A stretch of DNA of 64,000 nucleotides from Anaerocolumna jejuensis DSM 15929 (GTDB taxonomy: Bacteria > Bacillota > Clostridia > Lachnospirales > Lachnospiraceae), in contig NZ_FRAC01000011.1 of assembly GCF_900142215.1 (NCBI RefSeq), positions 199,620 to 263,619 of the forward strand. Direction: 5' to 3'. This document shows, piece after piece, positions 44,514 to 52,855 of the stretch. The notes beneath the pieces are model-generated. The model was given only the letters and a program-made list of their open reading frames with translations. It was not told the origin of the DNA and did not search any database. A program made the translations under genes and the position numbers. The first letter of the stretch is position 1, and every line of letters starts with the position of its first letter.

Positions 44514-44705
44514 TGTGGATAGTGTGAATAATGTGGATAAACTACCAAAATAATATGTAAAATAATGTAAAATCAGCAAAGAAGCTGTAATATACAAAGG
44601 TTCGGAATTTATTTAAGGCAGGTTAGCAAAGTATTTAAGAGATAAAAAAAATCCACAGCCTTATCACAGCAAAATTGTTGATAAGGTTGTGGATAATGTG
44701 GATAA
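44514..44705. promoter_or_regulatory. Cluster of DnaA-box-like 9-mers
   Basis: TGTGGATAA (complement of TTATCCACA) occurs at 44532-44540, 44688-44696 and 44697-44705, the last two back to back, with one-mismatch versions at 44514-44522 (TGTGGATAG) and 44676-44684 (TGTTGATAA). Part of the right-hand cluster doubles as the murC terminator stem. Confidence 0.55.
44644..44692 (-). terminator. Terminator of murC
   Basis: On the minus strand CCACAACCTTATC (44692-44680) pairs with GATAAGGCTGTGG (44665-44653) and is followed by eight Ts. Confidence 0.85.
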
Positions 44706-46109
44706 CTATAGTCCTAAAAGGTCATTTCCAATGGTTACAACGTCTCCGGCACCCATAGTTATCAACAAGTCACCGTTCGTACAATTTTCTAATAAATAAT
44801 TTTGAATATCATCAAAGTTCTTAATATGGATAACATCCTTCCCTTTTTTCTTTAAGGCAGCCTCCAGATCCTTGGAGGAAATGTCTCCCGGGTCCTTCTC
44901 TCTTGCGGCATAGATATCCGTTAATACAATCTTATCAGCCAGAGAAAGGCTTTCTGCAAAATCATTTAGAAAGGAGCGGGTCCTGCTGTAGGTATGGGGC
45001 TGGAATACACACCAGATGCGGCTGTGGGGATAGTTCTTGGCAGCCTCCAGAGTAGCCTTTACTTCACTGGGATGGTGGGCATAATCATCGACAATGGTAA
45101 CCCCTGAAATCGTTCCCTTTTTCTCAAAACGTCTCTTGGTGCCTGTAAAGCGGGTAAGAGAATCTGCTACCACTGACATTGGTATCTGATAGCTTCTGGC
45201 CAGGGCAATAGCCGGCAGGGAATTGGAAATGTTGTGGCTTCCTACGACATTAAGGCTGACATCTGTAAGGAATTCCCCGTCTTCATAGAGGCTGTACCTG
45301 CCAAAGCCCTGTTCATCATAATGAATGTTACCGGCATAATAATGATGCAAAGCACCCTCTGCGGAGGAGGTCTCACTGGTTATGCTGTAAGTGATAAAAG
45401 GACAGGCAAGCCCCTTTGTAAAATAGGAAATATCGCTGATATCACTGTTCAGGATTAAAAGACCGTTTTCCGGGAGCAGCTCTGTAAATTTCTTAAAAGA
45501 GCTTCTGATATCATCAATATCCTTAAAAAAGTCCAGATGTTCCGGCTCAATATTTAAAATAACACCTGTAGTCGGACTGAATTTTAAAAAGCTGTTGGTA
45601 TATTCACAGGCTTCCACAACAAAATGATCGGAGCTTCCGATTCGGATATTACCTCCGATGCTGTCAAGGATTCCGCCTACGGATACGGTAGGGTCCAATC
45701 CGGCTTCCAGCAGTATCTGGGATATCATGGAGGTGGTGGTGGTCTTTCCATGGGTGCCGGATACGGCGATGGCATCGGAATACCGTTTCATTACCTGACC
45801 TAAAAGCTCTGCCCTGTCAATAACAGGTATTTCCAGCCTTCTGGCCTCCATAAGCTCCGGATTATCCTCTTTTACAGCCGTGGTATATACGACCAGGTTT
45901 GTATCGGAGGTAATATTTGAAGGGCGTTGACCATAGAATACTGTAATGCCGAGTTCTTCCAGATGGTCGGTGGTGGTACTCATTTTTGCGTCAGAGCCTG
46001 TAACTGTGAAATGCATGGTATGTAAAAGCTCTGCCAAACCGCTCATGCTGATACCGCCAATGCCTATAAAATGTACTTTAATGGGGACGTTAAAATTAAT
46101 GTTATACAT
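44706..46109 (-). CDS. murC: UDP-N-acetylmuramate--L-alanine ligase
   Basis: 467 residues, full length. It joins L-Ala to UDP-MurNAc in cytoplasmic peptidoglycan synthesis. The N-terminal Rossmann motif VHFIGIGGISMSGLAEL, the ATP loop GTHGKTTT (118-125), the metal-site EACEYTNSFL and the C-terminal DDYAHHPSEVKATL are all intact. The protein uses its own promoter 80 bases upstream and ends at a clear terminator. Confidence 0.96.
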   Translation of the reverse strand: MYNINFNVPIKVHFIGIGGISMSGLAELLHTMHFTVTGSDAKMSTTTDHLEELGITVFYGQRPSNITSDTNLVVYTTAVKEDNPELMEARRLEIPVIDRAELLGQVMKRYSDAIAVSGTHGKTTTTSMISQILLEAGLDPTVSVGGILDSIGGNIRIGSSDHFVVEACEYTNSFLKFSPTTGVILNIEPEHLDFFKDIDDIRSSFKKFTELLPENGLLILNSDISDISYFTKGLACPFITYSITSETSSAEGALHHYYAGNIHYDEQGFGRYSLYEDGEFLTDVSLNVVGSHNISNSLPAIALARSYQIPMSVVADSLTRFTGTKRRFEKKGTISGVTIVDDYAHHPSEVKATLEAAKNYPHSRIWCVFQPHTYSRTRSFLNDFAESLSLADKIVLTDIYAAREKDPGDISSKDLEAALKKKGKDVIHIKNFDDIQNYLLENCTNGDLLITMGAGDVVTIGNDLLGL

Positions 46110-46191
46110 AAGACACTTCCTATTCTCTGTGATTGCTTTTTCTGAAACAGAATTGCAAATATAACTAGGTGATAGTATTTACCTATTTGTA

Positions 46192-46219
46192 ATTATAATC
46201 AATTCCCCTGAAAAAACAA
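46192..46219 (-). promoter_or_regulatory. Candidate promoter of murC
   Basis: Minus strand TTGTTT (46219-46214), 16-bp spacer, TATAAT (46197-46192). Confidence 0.5.
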
Positions 46220-46490
46220 ATCCTTTTTTCGCATACACTCATAATATGAATCTGCCCGGGGATAGGGAACTTGGGTCAGGGCAGAAGTTTATGGCGGATT
46301 ATTTTCCCTGCGGGGGCATAAAAGGAGCTGCAGCCTACAGGAATAGTGTACCGCGGTCCTGTTAAAATCTTAATAAAGCAGGCATATATTGTGTAAAATG
46401 GTTATATAAAATACCATAATTGGAAATATAAAACAATACATTAGATAAAATGCTATAAAAAATATATATTCTAATAAAATATTTGTAAAA
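46220..46490. other. Non-coding space between murC and glgC
   Basis: No gene seen. It contains a CTGCCC/GGGCAG dyad near 46252-46284, an ACAGGA/TCCTGT hairpin near 46336-46363, then AT-rich sequence leading to the glgC promoter. No known riboswitch was recognised. Confidence 0.5.
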
Positions 46491-46494
46491 TTTA

Positions 46495-46523
46495 TTCACA
46501 AACCTGTAAATGAATGGTATAAT
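46495..46523 (+). promoter_or_regulatory. Extended -10 promoter of glgCD
   Basis: TTCACA (46495-46500), 17-bp spacer, TATAAT (46518-46523) preceded by TGG. Confidence 0.65.
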
Positions 46524-46554
46524 AATGTCAAATTAAACAACGAGAGGTGATTGC

Positions 46555-47829
46555 ATGATAAAGAAAGAAATGATAGCAATGCTTCTGGCAGGAGGACAAG
46601 GTTCAAGACTTGGAGTTTTAACCTCAAACATTGCAAAGCCCGCGGTAACATTTGGCGGGAAGTACAGAATTATCGACTTTCCGCTAAGTAACTGTATCAA
46701 CTCAGGTGTCGATACTGTCGGGGTACTGACCCAATACCAACCCCTTCGTTTAAATACTCATATAGGGATAGGAATTCCCTGGGACCTGGATAGAAATATC
46801 GGAGGTGTTTCCATCCTGCCGCCTTATGAGAAAAGTACCTACAGTGAATGGTATACAGGTACGGCCAATGCGATATACCAGAACATGGAATATATGGAAT
46901 ATTATAATCCGGATTATGTCCTGATACTTGGCGGAGACCATATTTATAAGATGGATTATGAGGCAATGCTTGATTTTCATAAGCAAAAGAATGCAGATGT
47001 CACCCTGGCTACCATACCGGTTCCCTGGGAAGAAGCCAGCCGTTTCGGCGTTGCAATCACGGATGATGAAAGGCAGATTACGGAATTTGAAGAAAAGCCC
47101 AAAGAACCAAGGAGCAACCTGGCCTCTATGGGAATATACATATTCAGCTGGCCGATTCTGAAAGAAGCTCTCATCACCCTTTCGGAGCAAAAAGGCTGTG
47201 ACTTCGGAAAGCATGTTATTCCCTACTGTCACAAGAAAGGGGACAGGATATTTGCCTATGAATACAATGGCTATTGGAAGGATGTAGGAACTCTGGGGGC
47301 TTACTGGGAAGCCAATATGGAGCTGATCGATCTGGTTCCCGTGTTTAATTTGTATGAAGAATTCTGGAAGATATATACCAAGAGTGACATTATACGTCCC
47401 CAGTTCATCGGGGAAGCAGCTGTCATTGACAAGGCAATTATCGGAGAAGGCGCCGAGGTTTATGGAGAGGTCCATAATTCTGTTATCGGTTCCGGTGTTT
47501 ACATCGGACAAGGTGCCGTTGTCAGGGATTCTATTATTATGAAATCTACTGTGGTGGAAGAAGGAGTAAAGATTTACAAGGGTATCGTAGCGGAAAGTGC
47601 GACAATAGGCAAGGGAACGGAGCTTGGTGTCGGCGAAGAAATTCCCAATAATGCGGAGCCCTCAATCTACTCATTCGGACTGGTTACAATAGGGGAAGGA
47701 ACAGTTATACCCCCCGGCGTCAGAGTCGGTAAGAATACGGCTATACGAGGAGTCACCGCGCCCTCCGATTATCCGAATGGTTACCTTGCAAGCGGAGAGA
47801 TATTGATAAAGGCAGGTGAGAGGCTATGA
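46555..47829 (+). CDS. glgC: Glucose-1-phosphate adenylyltransferase
   Basis: 424 residues. It makes ADP-glucose from glucose 1-phosphate and ATP, the committed step of bacterial glycogen synthesis. The nucleotidyltransferase start LLAGGQGSRLGVLT, the catalytic DHIYKMDY segment, the sugar site EFEEKPKEP and a C-terminal left-handed beta-helix of hexapeptide repeats (about 290-400) are present. Its stop overlaps the glgD start by ATGA, so the two are co-translated. Confidence 0.95.
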   Translation: MIKKEMIAMLLAGGQGSRLGVLTSNIAKPAVTFGGKYRIIDFPLSNCINSGVDTVGVLTQYQPLRLNTHIGIGIPWDLDRNIGGVSILPPYEKSTYSEWYTGTANAIYQNMEYMEYYNPDYVLILGGDHIYKMDYEAMLDFHKQKNADVTLATIPVPWEEASRFGVAITDDERQITEFEEKPKEPRSNLASMGIYIFSWPILKEALITLSEQKGCDFGKHVIPYCHKKGDRIFAYEYNGYWKDVGTLGAYWEANMELIDLVPVFNLYEEFWKIYTKSDIIRPQFIGEAAVIDKAIIGEGAEVYGEVHNSVIGSGVYIGQGAVVRDSIIMKSTVVEEGVKIYKGIVAESATIGKGTELGVGEEIPNNAEPSIYSFGLVTIGEGTVIPPGVRVGKNTAIRGVTAPSDYPNGYLASGEILIKAGERL

Positions 47830-48947
47830 GAGCATTAGGCATTGTTTTGGCAGGGGGAAATAACAATAAAATGAGAGAGTTATCCCATAAGAGGGCAATT
47901 GCTGCCATGCCCATAGCAGGCAGCTACCGCAGCATTGATTTTGTTTTAAGCAATATGAGCAATTCTCACGTACAAAAGGTTGCTGTTTTTACCCAGTATA
48001 ATGCGAAATCCTTGAATGAGCACTTAAATTCCTCCAAATGGTGGGACTTTGGCAGAAAGCAGGGAGGACTCTTTGTATTCACACCAACGATTACAGTAGA
48101 CAACAGTTTTTGGTACCGGGGTACTGCCGATACCATGTATCAGAACATAAACTATTTAAAAAGCAGCCACGAGCCTTATGTTATCATTGCTTCCGGAGAC
48201 GGCGTCTATAAGCTGGATTACAATAAGGTCTTAGAATACCATATAGATAAAAAAGCGGATATTACCGTAGTATGCAAGGAACTTGACGAGGAGGATGATA
48301 CCAGCCGTTTCGGTGTCATAAAGACAGATGCAGATAACAGAATTACGGACTTTGAAGAAAAGCCTTTAAAGAGTGCAGATAAGAAGGTATCCATCGGAGT
48401 CTATGTTATCAGAAGGAGGCTTTTAATAGAGCTTCTTGAAAGGTCGGCAGAGGAAGACCGGTATGATTTTGTCAAGGATATTGTTATCCGCTACAAGAAT
48501 GTAAAGAAAATCTATACATATCCGATAGAAACCTACTGGAGCAATATTGCATCCGTAGAAGCCTATTACAAAACAAATATGGACTTTTTGGATAAAGGGG
48601 TCAGGGATTACTTCTTTAAACAGTATCCGGATGTATATTCCAAAATTGATGATTTGCCTCCGGCAAAATATAATCAGGGTTCCCTGGTCAGAAACAGCAT
48701 CATCTCAAGCGGCTGTATTGTGAATGGAAGAATTGAAAATTCCGTGATATTTAAAAAGGTCTACATTGGGAATAACTGCACGGTCAAAAATTCCATTATT
48801 CTCAATGATGTCCATATCGGAGATAATACCTATATAGAAAACTGTATTGTGGAAAGCCGTGATACCATCCGGTCCAATTCCACTTACGTAGGGGATACAG
48901 ACAATGTAAAGATAGTAATTGAAAGAAACGAAAGATATCTCATGTGA
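47826..48947 (+). CDS. glgD: Glucose-1-phosphate adenylyltransferase regulatory subunit
   Basis: 373 residues, paralogous to GlgC but with a changed active-site loop (LAGGNNNKMRELSHKRAIAA in place of GGQGSRL), as is usual for the regulatory GlgD subunit of Firmicutes. A C-terminal hexapeptide beta-helix (VNGRIENSVIFKKVYIGNNC) is kept. It forms a mixed tetramer with GlgC and tunes activity and effector response. No other glycogen genes follow. Confidence 0.92.
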   Translation: MRALGIVLAGGNNNKMRELSHKRAIAAMPIAGSYRSIDFVLSNMSNSHVQKVAVFTQYNAKSLNEHLNSSKWWDFGRKQGGLFVFTPTITVDNSFWYRGTADTMYQNINYLKSSHEPYVIIASGDGVYKLDYNKVLEYHIDKKADITVVCKELDEEDDTSRFGVIKTDADNRITDFEEKPLKSADKKVSIGVYVIRRRLLIELLERSAEEDRYDFVKDIVIRYKNVKKIYTYPIETYWSNIASVEAYYKTNMDFLDKGVRDYFFKQYPDVYSKIDDLPPAKYNQGSLVRNSIISSGCIVNGRIENSVIFKKVYIGNNCTVKNSIILNDVHIGDNTYIENCIVESRDTIRSNSTYVGDTDNVKIVIERNERYLM

Positions 48948-49012
48948 AAGCAAAAGGGAATATTCCTTTTCGCATAAAAAAACAGACAAGAATTTAAAGG
49001 GGGCTATACAAA

Positions 49013-49294
49013 ATGCAAATTACAGATGTTCGTGTACGTAAAGTGAGTAAGGAAGGGAAAATGAAAGCTGTAGTATCCATTACGATGGATAACGAATTTG
49101 TCGTACACGATATTAAAGTTATTGAAGGGGAAAAAGGCTTGTTTATTGCAATGCCCAGCAGAAAGGCAGGGGACGGAGAATACCGTGACATTGCACATCC
49201 CATTAATTCGGAAACGAGGGATAAAATACAGAAGATAATACTTGAAAGCTATGAAGTAGCAGTAGAGGAATATGATGAGAAGATAGAAGCTTAA
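49013..49294 (+). CDS. spoVG: Septation/sporulation regulator SpoVG
   Basis: 93 residues, complete (ITDVRVRKVSKEGKMKAVVS, then HDIKVIEGEKGLFIAMPSRK). SpoVG is a small site-specific DNA/RNA-binding regulator affecting septation, sporulation and surface structures. GGGGGC lies ten bases before the ATG. It opens the conserved spoVG-to-divIC block, here interrupted by a large palindrome and two accessory genes. Confidence 0.95.
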   Translation: MQITDVRVRKVSKEGKMKAVVSITMDNEFVVHDIKVIEGEKGLFIAMPSRKAGDGEYRDIAHPINSETRDKIQKIILESYEVAVEEYDEKIEA

Positions 49295-49385
49295 AAAGAT
49301 GAAATTATCTTCGCTCCATAGAAAGGGGGTGCCGCAGGAGAATCTTATATCTCTTGCAGCAGCCCCTTTTAAAGACCTTGCAGAA

Positions 49386-49658
49386 CACGGCAAACGCAAG
49401 AAACCAAATGATGGATACCAGAGGACCAGGGGATTGGTTTGAAGTTTGCATTGAGAGGTTCTTTATTCCACTTAAGCTGCAAGAAACACAGCTAGGAAAA
49501 ACAGCGCCATTGTTTGAGCGTAGCGAGTTTGGAGCTGTTTTGACTGTCAGCTGCGTTTTTTGCAGTTTTAGTGGAATAAAGGTTCTCGAACAGCGAAGTC
49601 CAAACCAATCTCCTGGTTCTCGTACCTTTCCATTAACTGGTTTCATGCGTTTGCCGTG
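49386..49658. repeat. 273-nt imperfect palindrome between spoVG and the transglutaminase gene
   Basis: Arms pair throughout: CACGGCAAACGC (49386 on) with GCGTTTGCCGTG (49647-49658), CCAGGGGATTGGTTTGAA with TCCAAACCAATCTCCTGG, TTTATTCCACTTAAGCTGCA with TGCAGTTTTAGTGGAATAAA, and AAACAGC with GCTGTTT. The loop is near 49520-49545. Mirror-image ORFs appear on both strands only because of this symmetry. Confidence 0.88.
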
Positions 49659-49804
49659 CCTTACAGAAGGAAAGTTATTGCACAGGATTAGCTATATGCT
49701 GTATAATATAAGTGGGTTTACTATATATGGAAGAACAACCCGAAGATTTCAGGATTCAGGAAACCTGGCGGCTTATCATAGATAGCAGGGAAAGGAGCCA
49801 TTCT

Positions 49805-50671
49805 ATGCAGAAAATAACCAAAACATTACTATGGGTCGGTATTATTGCATTTGTGTTATTTGGGGTCAATTTTCGGTATCACATCAGCCGTAATGTAAGT
49901 ATGGGAGTTTTAAGTGAGAAACAGGATAACGGAGATTTTATCCTGCAGGTAAGGGAAGCCATGCTGAATGGAGATGAAAAGAAGGTTCTGACCTATAAAG
50001 GCAATGTGGATAGTATGGAGTGGTTTACCGAAGATGTAATTGATCAGGTATATGCCATTGATGATAAAAGTACCTCGGATGATTACGATTATCTGAAATA
50101 TAAAGTAAACAGTATATATGCCCATATTGTGGGAATAGGAAGTAAGCTTACGGTAACCTATGAATTTAAATACAATGAAGATTATGAAGAAACAAAGCTG
50201 GTTGATGAGACTATAAAGCACCTTTTTAAAAAGTGGCAGATAGAGAAACTGAGCGATTTTGAAAAAATAAAGAAAATACATGACTATATCATAAATAACG
50301 CCTCCTATGACACGAAAGCAAAAAATTATTCCGCCTATGATAACCTTATCGGAAAAAGCTCCACCTGCCAGGGATATATGAGCATTGCCTATAAGATGTT
50401 CATGGAAGCAGGCATTCCCTGCCGGATTATCACCGGATCAGGAAACGGTGACAGCCATGGCTGGGACATCGTAAAGTTTAACGGCATGTGGTATAACATA
50501 GACTGTACCTGGGATGATCCCTTGACCAGGAGTAAGAAGAATCTTCTGCTCTATGAATATTTCTTAAAATCAGACAAGGATTTTGAAGGACATATCAGAG
50601 ATGCGGAATTCAATACGGCTGAATTTTACGGGGAATATGCAATGGCGAAAAAGTCTTATCAGTGGAAATAA
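49805..50671 (+). CDS. Transglutaminase-like protein with N-terminal membrane segment
   Basis: 288 residues from ATG 49805 (AAAGGAG seven bases upstream); an upstream in-frame extension runs into the palindrome flank and is not used. One hydrophobic segment (LLWVGIIAFVLFGVNF, about 8-24) anchors or exports it. The core is a transglutaminase/protease-like fold with Cys188 (SSTCQGYMSIAY), His218 (GDSHGWDIV) and Asp233 (NIDCTWDD), a complete catalytic triad. Such proteins cleave or crosslink envelope proteins or peptides. Target unknown. Confidence 0.8.
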   Translation: MQKITKTLLWVGIIAFVLFGVNFRYHISRNVSMGVLSEKQDNGDFILQVREAMLNGDEKKVLTYKGNVDSMEWFTEDVIDQVYAIDDKSTSDDYDYLKYKVNSIYAHIVGIGSKLTVTYEFKYNEDYEETKLVDETIKHLFKKWQIEKLSDFEKIKKIHDYIINNASYDTKAKNYSAYDNLIGKSSTCQGYMSIAYKMFMEAGIPCRIITGSGNGDSHGWDIVKFNGMWYNIDCTWDDPLTRSKKNLLLYEYFLKSDKDFEGHIRDAEFNTAEFYGEYAMAKKSYQWK

Positions 50672-50870
50672 GAAATAGGCAACTTCTTACAAATTTGTTA
50701 AGATTATAAAGTTTTTGCTAATAGCTCCGATATTATTTATATATTATATTGATTTGGGTGGCCTAAATTAATCGATAAACAGGATATTGACTTATGGCAC
50801 CCGTATCATAATTTAATTACGAAAATAATTTGCAGTTTCGGATTACAAATTTTCAATTACGTATGAACGA

Positions 50871-50897
50871 ATATCCAATCCTGGATTGAATATTCAG
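50871..50897 (+). other. Hairpin abutting the ribosome site of the next gene
   Basis: GAATATCCAATC pairs with GATTGAATATTC (one bulge), three bases before AAAGAGG. Same placement as the hairpin at 30031. Confidence 0.5.
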
Positions 50898-50909
50898 AAA
50901 GAGGTCAAT

Positions 50910-51932
50910 ATGAAGGTGGGAGCATCACAAGTTTATAGTACGAACAATGTAACGAACCGTGCGCAAAGAGAAGAGGTACAAAATCAAAAAGCAGAAAATG
51001 AAAAGACCGGCCACAAAAAAGAAACCAGAAGAAAAACAATCTTTGCCGGTGATCTGAATGTAAATCAGGATCTCATTGCAAACAAGAAGGCATTAGGACA
51101 GAAGCAGGCCATAAAAAAAATCCTTGATGCCTTTACAAGTGAACTCAATATAGACAACAATGTCCAGAATTTAAAAGACCAGCAGGATGCCCTTAGAACA
51201 AGCATCAATGAGTATAAGGATAAAATAAAGTCCGTTCAGGATATGAAAAAGGGTATACAGGAGGGTTATGGTGTTTCTGACGATTCCCAGGAACAAAAGG
51301 ATATGGACATCCTAAGCAAGGCTGAAACGAATCCGGATGCATTGACGGACGCAGAGAAGGGCAGGCTGAAGGATTTGAAACTCCTTATTAAGGCAAAAGA
51401 TAATCCTGGGTTATTGACTGATAAGGATCAGGAGAGACTGAAGGATCTGAATCCTCTTACAGACTACCAAAAGGAAATAATAGAAAGTAACAAAATGGAA
51501 TCCTTCTATAACAAAAAAGTGGAAGATGCCAATAAGCAAATAGAAAGTATAAATCAAACGGTAGAGGCTATTGGTTTATCACGCCTGAAGTCCCATCCGG
51601 TTCTGGATGCCAAAAAGGAAGCGGAGGATATACTAAAAGATACCGCGAAGGAAGTTGTTGGCATGCTTCTTAATGAGGCAGTTGAAAAAACAGATAAGAA
51701 ATTAGAAGATCAGACCAAAACAGATGAAGACAAAAAGGATGATGGAACACAGTCTGAGAAGAAGACGGAAGAAAACGCCAAGACGGGTGACAATTCCAAG
51801 TCAGATGATGATTCGCTGAATTCTATAGCCCAGAAACAGGATAAGGTAATGCGTGAAATTAAGAAACAGGCTCTAAAGGATAATTTGACAATGGATGATA
51901 TAAAGGGAATAATTGTGGATGAACAGTCCTAA
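50910..51932 (+). CDS. Orphan hydrophilic coiled-coil protein
   Basis: 340 residues from ATG 50910 (AGAGG upstream). No signal peptide or membrane segment. Highly charged, with coiled-coil character at about 75-120 and 195-235, and an internal duplication: SKAETNPDALTDAEKGRLKD followed 27 residues later by KAKDNPGLLTDKDQERLKD. The region about 260-310 is a Lys/Asp/Glu-rich linker, and the end is a short helical domain (KVMREIKKQALKDNLTMDD). I do not recognise a family. Its alternating basic and acidic repeats suggest a scaffold role. Real gene by codon structure and ribosome site. Confidence 0.7.
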   Translation: MKVGASQVYSTNNVTNRAQREEVQNQKAENEKTGHKKETRRKTIFAGDLNVNQDLIANKKALGQKQAIKKILDAFTSELNIDNNVQNLKDQQDALRTSINEYKDKIKSVQDMKKGIQEGYGVSDDSQEQKDMDILSKAETNPDALTDAEKGRLKDLKLLIKAKDNPGLLTDKDQERLKDLNPLTDYQKEIIESNKMESFYNKKVEDANKQIESINQTVEAIGLSRLKSHPVLDAKKEAEDILKDTAKEVVGMLLNEAVEKTDKKLEDQTKTDEDKKDDGTQSEKKTEENAKTGDNSKSDDDSLNSIAQKQDKVMREIKKQALKDNLTMDDIKGIIVDEQS

Positions 51933-52053
51933 GATGGGAGAGCCCAGGCTTTTGGCCACACCCCGGACTCAGATTGGATGATAATCAATTTCTATATTTT
52001 ATCCAGACTAAAATAAGATAAATAAAAACAAAGCCATTGGGCTGGAAATACAC

Positions 52054-52080
52054 AGGGTGAAATTCTATGAATTTCACCCT
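52054..52080. other. Perfect 12-bp hairpin upstream of pth
   Basis: AGGGTGAAATTC (52054-52065) and GAATTTCACCCT (52069-52080) around TAT. No T run. The 347-base gap between the orphan gene and pth holds nothing else recognised. Confidence 0.65.
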
Positions 52081-52279
52081 ATTGCTACTTGCTCCAACTG
52101 TTCATCAATTCTACCCTTGCCATTACTCTCACCTTCGTATATAATAAATCCATATATACAATAATAGTAATTATAGCTGCAAGCCAACATAAGCGGTAAG
52201 CAGTTACCTTTATATCAGGGCGGATCGAAAGATGCGTTCTATTGTTGTATGCGAAAAAATATGAATATAAGAGGCTGAC

Positions 52280-52843
52280 ATGTACATTATAGTAGGACTA
52301 GGAAATCCAACCAGAGAATACGAAGCCACCAGGCATAACATCGGATTTGATGCAATTACAAGAATCTCAGATGATTACCGGATTCCTCTGGATTTTAAAA
52401 AACATAAGGCACTGTGCGGAAAAGGAATGATAGCTGGGGAAAAGGTGATTTTAGCCCAGCCCCAGACCTATATGAACCTAAGCGGAGAAAGTGTAAGGGA
52501 GTTAAAGGACTTTTACAAAGCAGAGGCAAAGGATATCATCATTATTTATGATGATATCAGCCTGGAGCCTGGAAAGCTTCGTATCCGTACCAAGGGAAGC
52601 GCCGGAGGGCATAACGGGATAAAGAGTATTATTGCCCATTTAGGGACAGAAGAATTCCCAAGGATAAGGGTAGGTGTGGGAGATAAGCCGGCCGGCTGGG
52701 ATCTGGCAGACTATGTACTCTCAAGATTCCCAAAAGAGGAGCAGCCGGTTATCAGAGAAGCTCTGGGGACGACCTCGGAGGCGGTTAAGACCATTCTGAC
52801 AGAGGGAATGGAGCAGGCCATGAACCAATATAACAGAAAATAA
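52280..52843 (+). CDS. pth: Peptidyl-tRNA hydrolase
   Basis: 187 residues, full length. It releases peptides from prematurely dropped peptidyl-tRNA. Active-site residues Asn9 (GLGNPTREYEATRHN), His19 and Asp91 (IIYDDISLEPG) are present, plus the GSAGGHNG loop. It is 12 bases upstream of mfd and shares its transcript. Confidence 0.96.
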   Translation: MYIIVGLGNPTREYEATRHNIGFDAITRISDDYRIPLDFKKHKALCGKGMIAGEKVILAQPQTYMNLSGESVRELKDFYKAEAKDIIIIYDDISLEPGKLRIRTKGSAGGHNGIKSIIAHLGTEEFPRIRVGVGDKPAGWDLADYVLSRFPKEEQPVIREALGTTSEAVKTILTEGMEQAMNQYNRK

Positions 52844-52855
52844 GGAGGCACCTTC

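Noticed and set aside
44510..44720. Chromosomal origin
   Set aside because: No dnaA or dnaN nearby, no clear unwinding element, and part of the box cluster is the murC terminator stem.
46336..46363. T-box riboswitch suggested by GTACCGCGG
   Set aside because: The required TGG for tRNA acceptor pairing is absent, and the downstream genes are not amino-acid related.
49305..49785. Two overlapping ORFs on opposite strands (113 and 143 codons)
   Set aside because: They are mirror images produced by the palindrome and lack ribosome sites.
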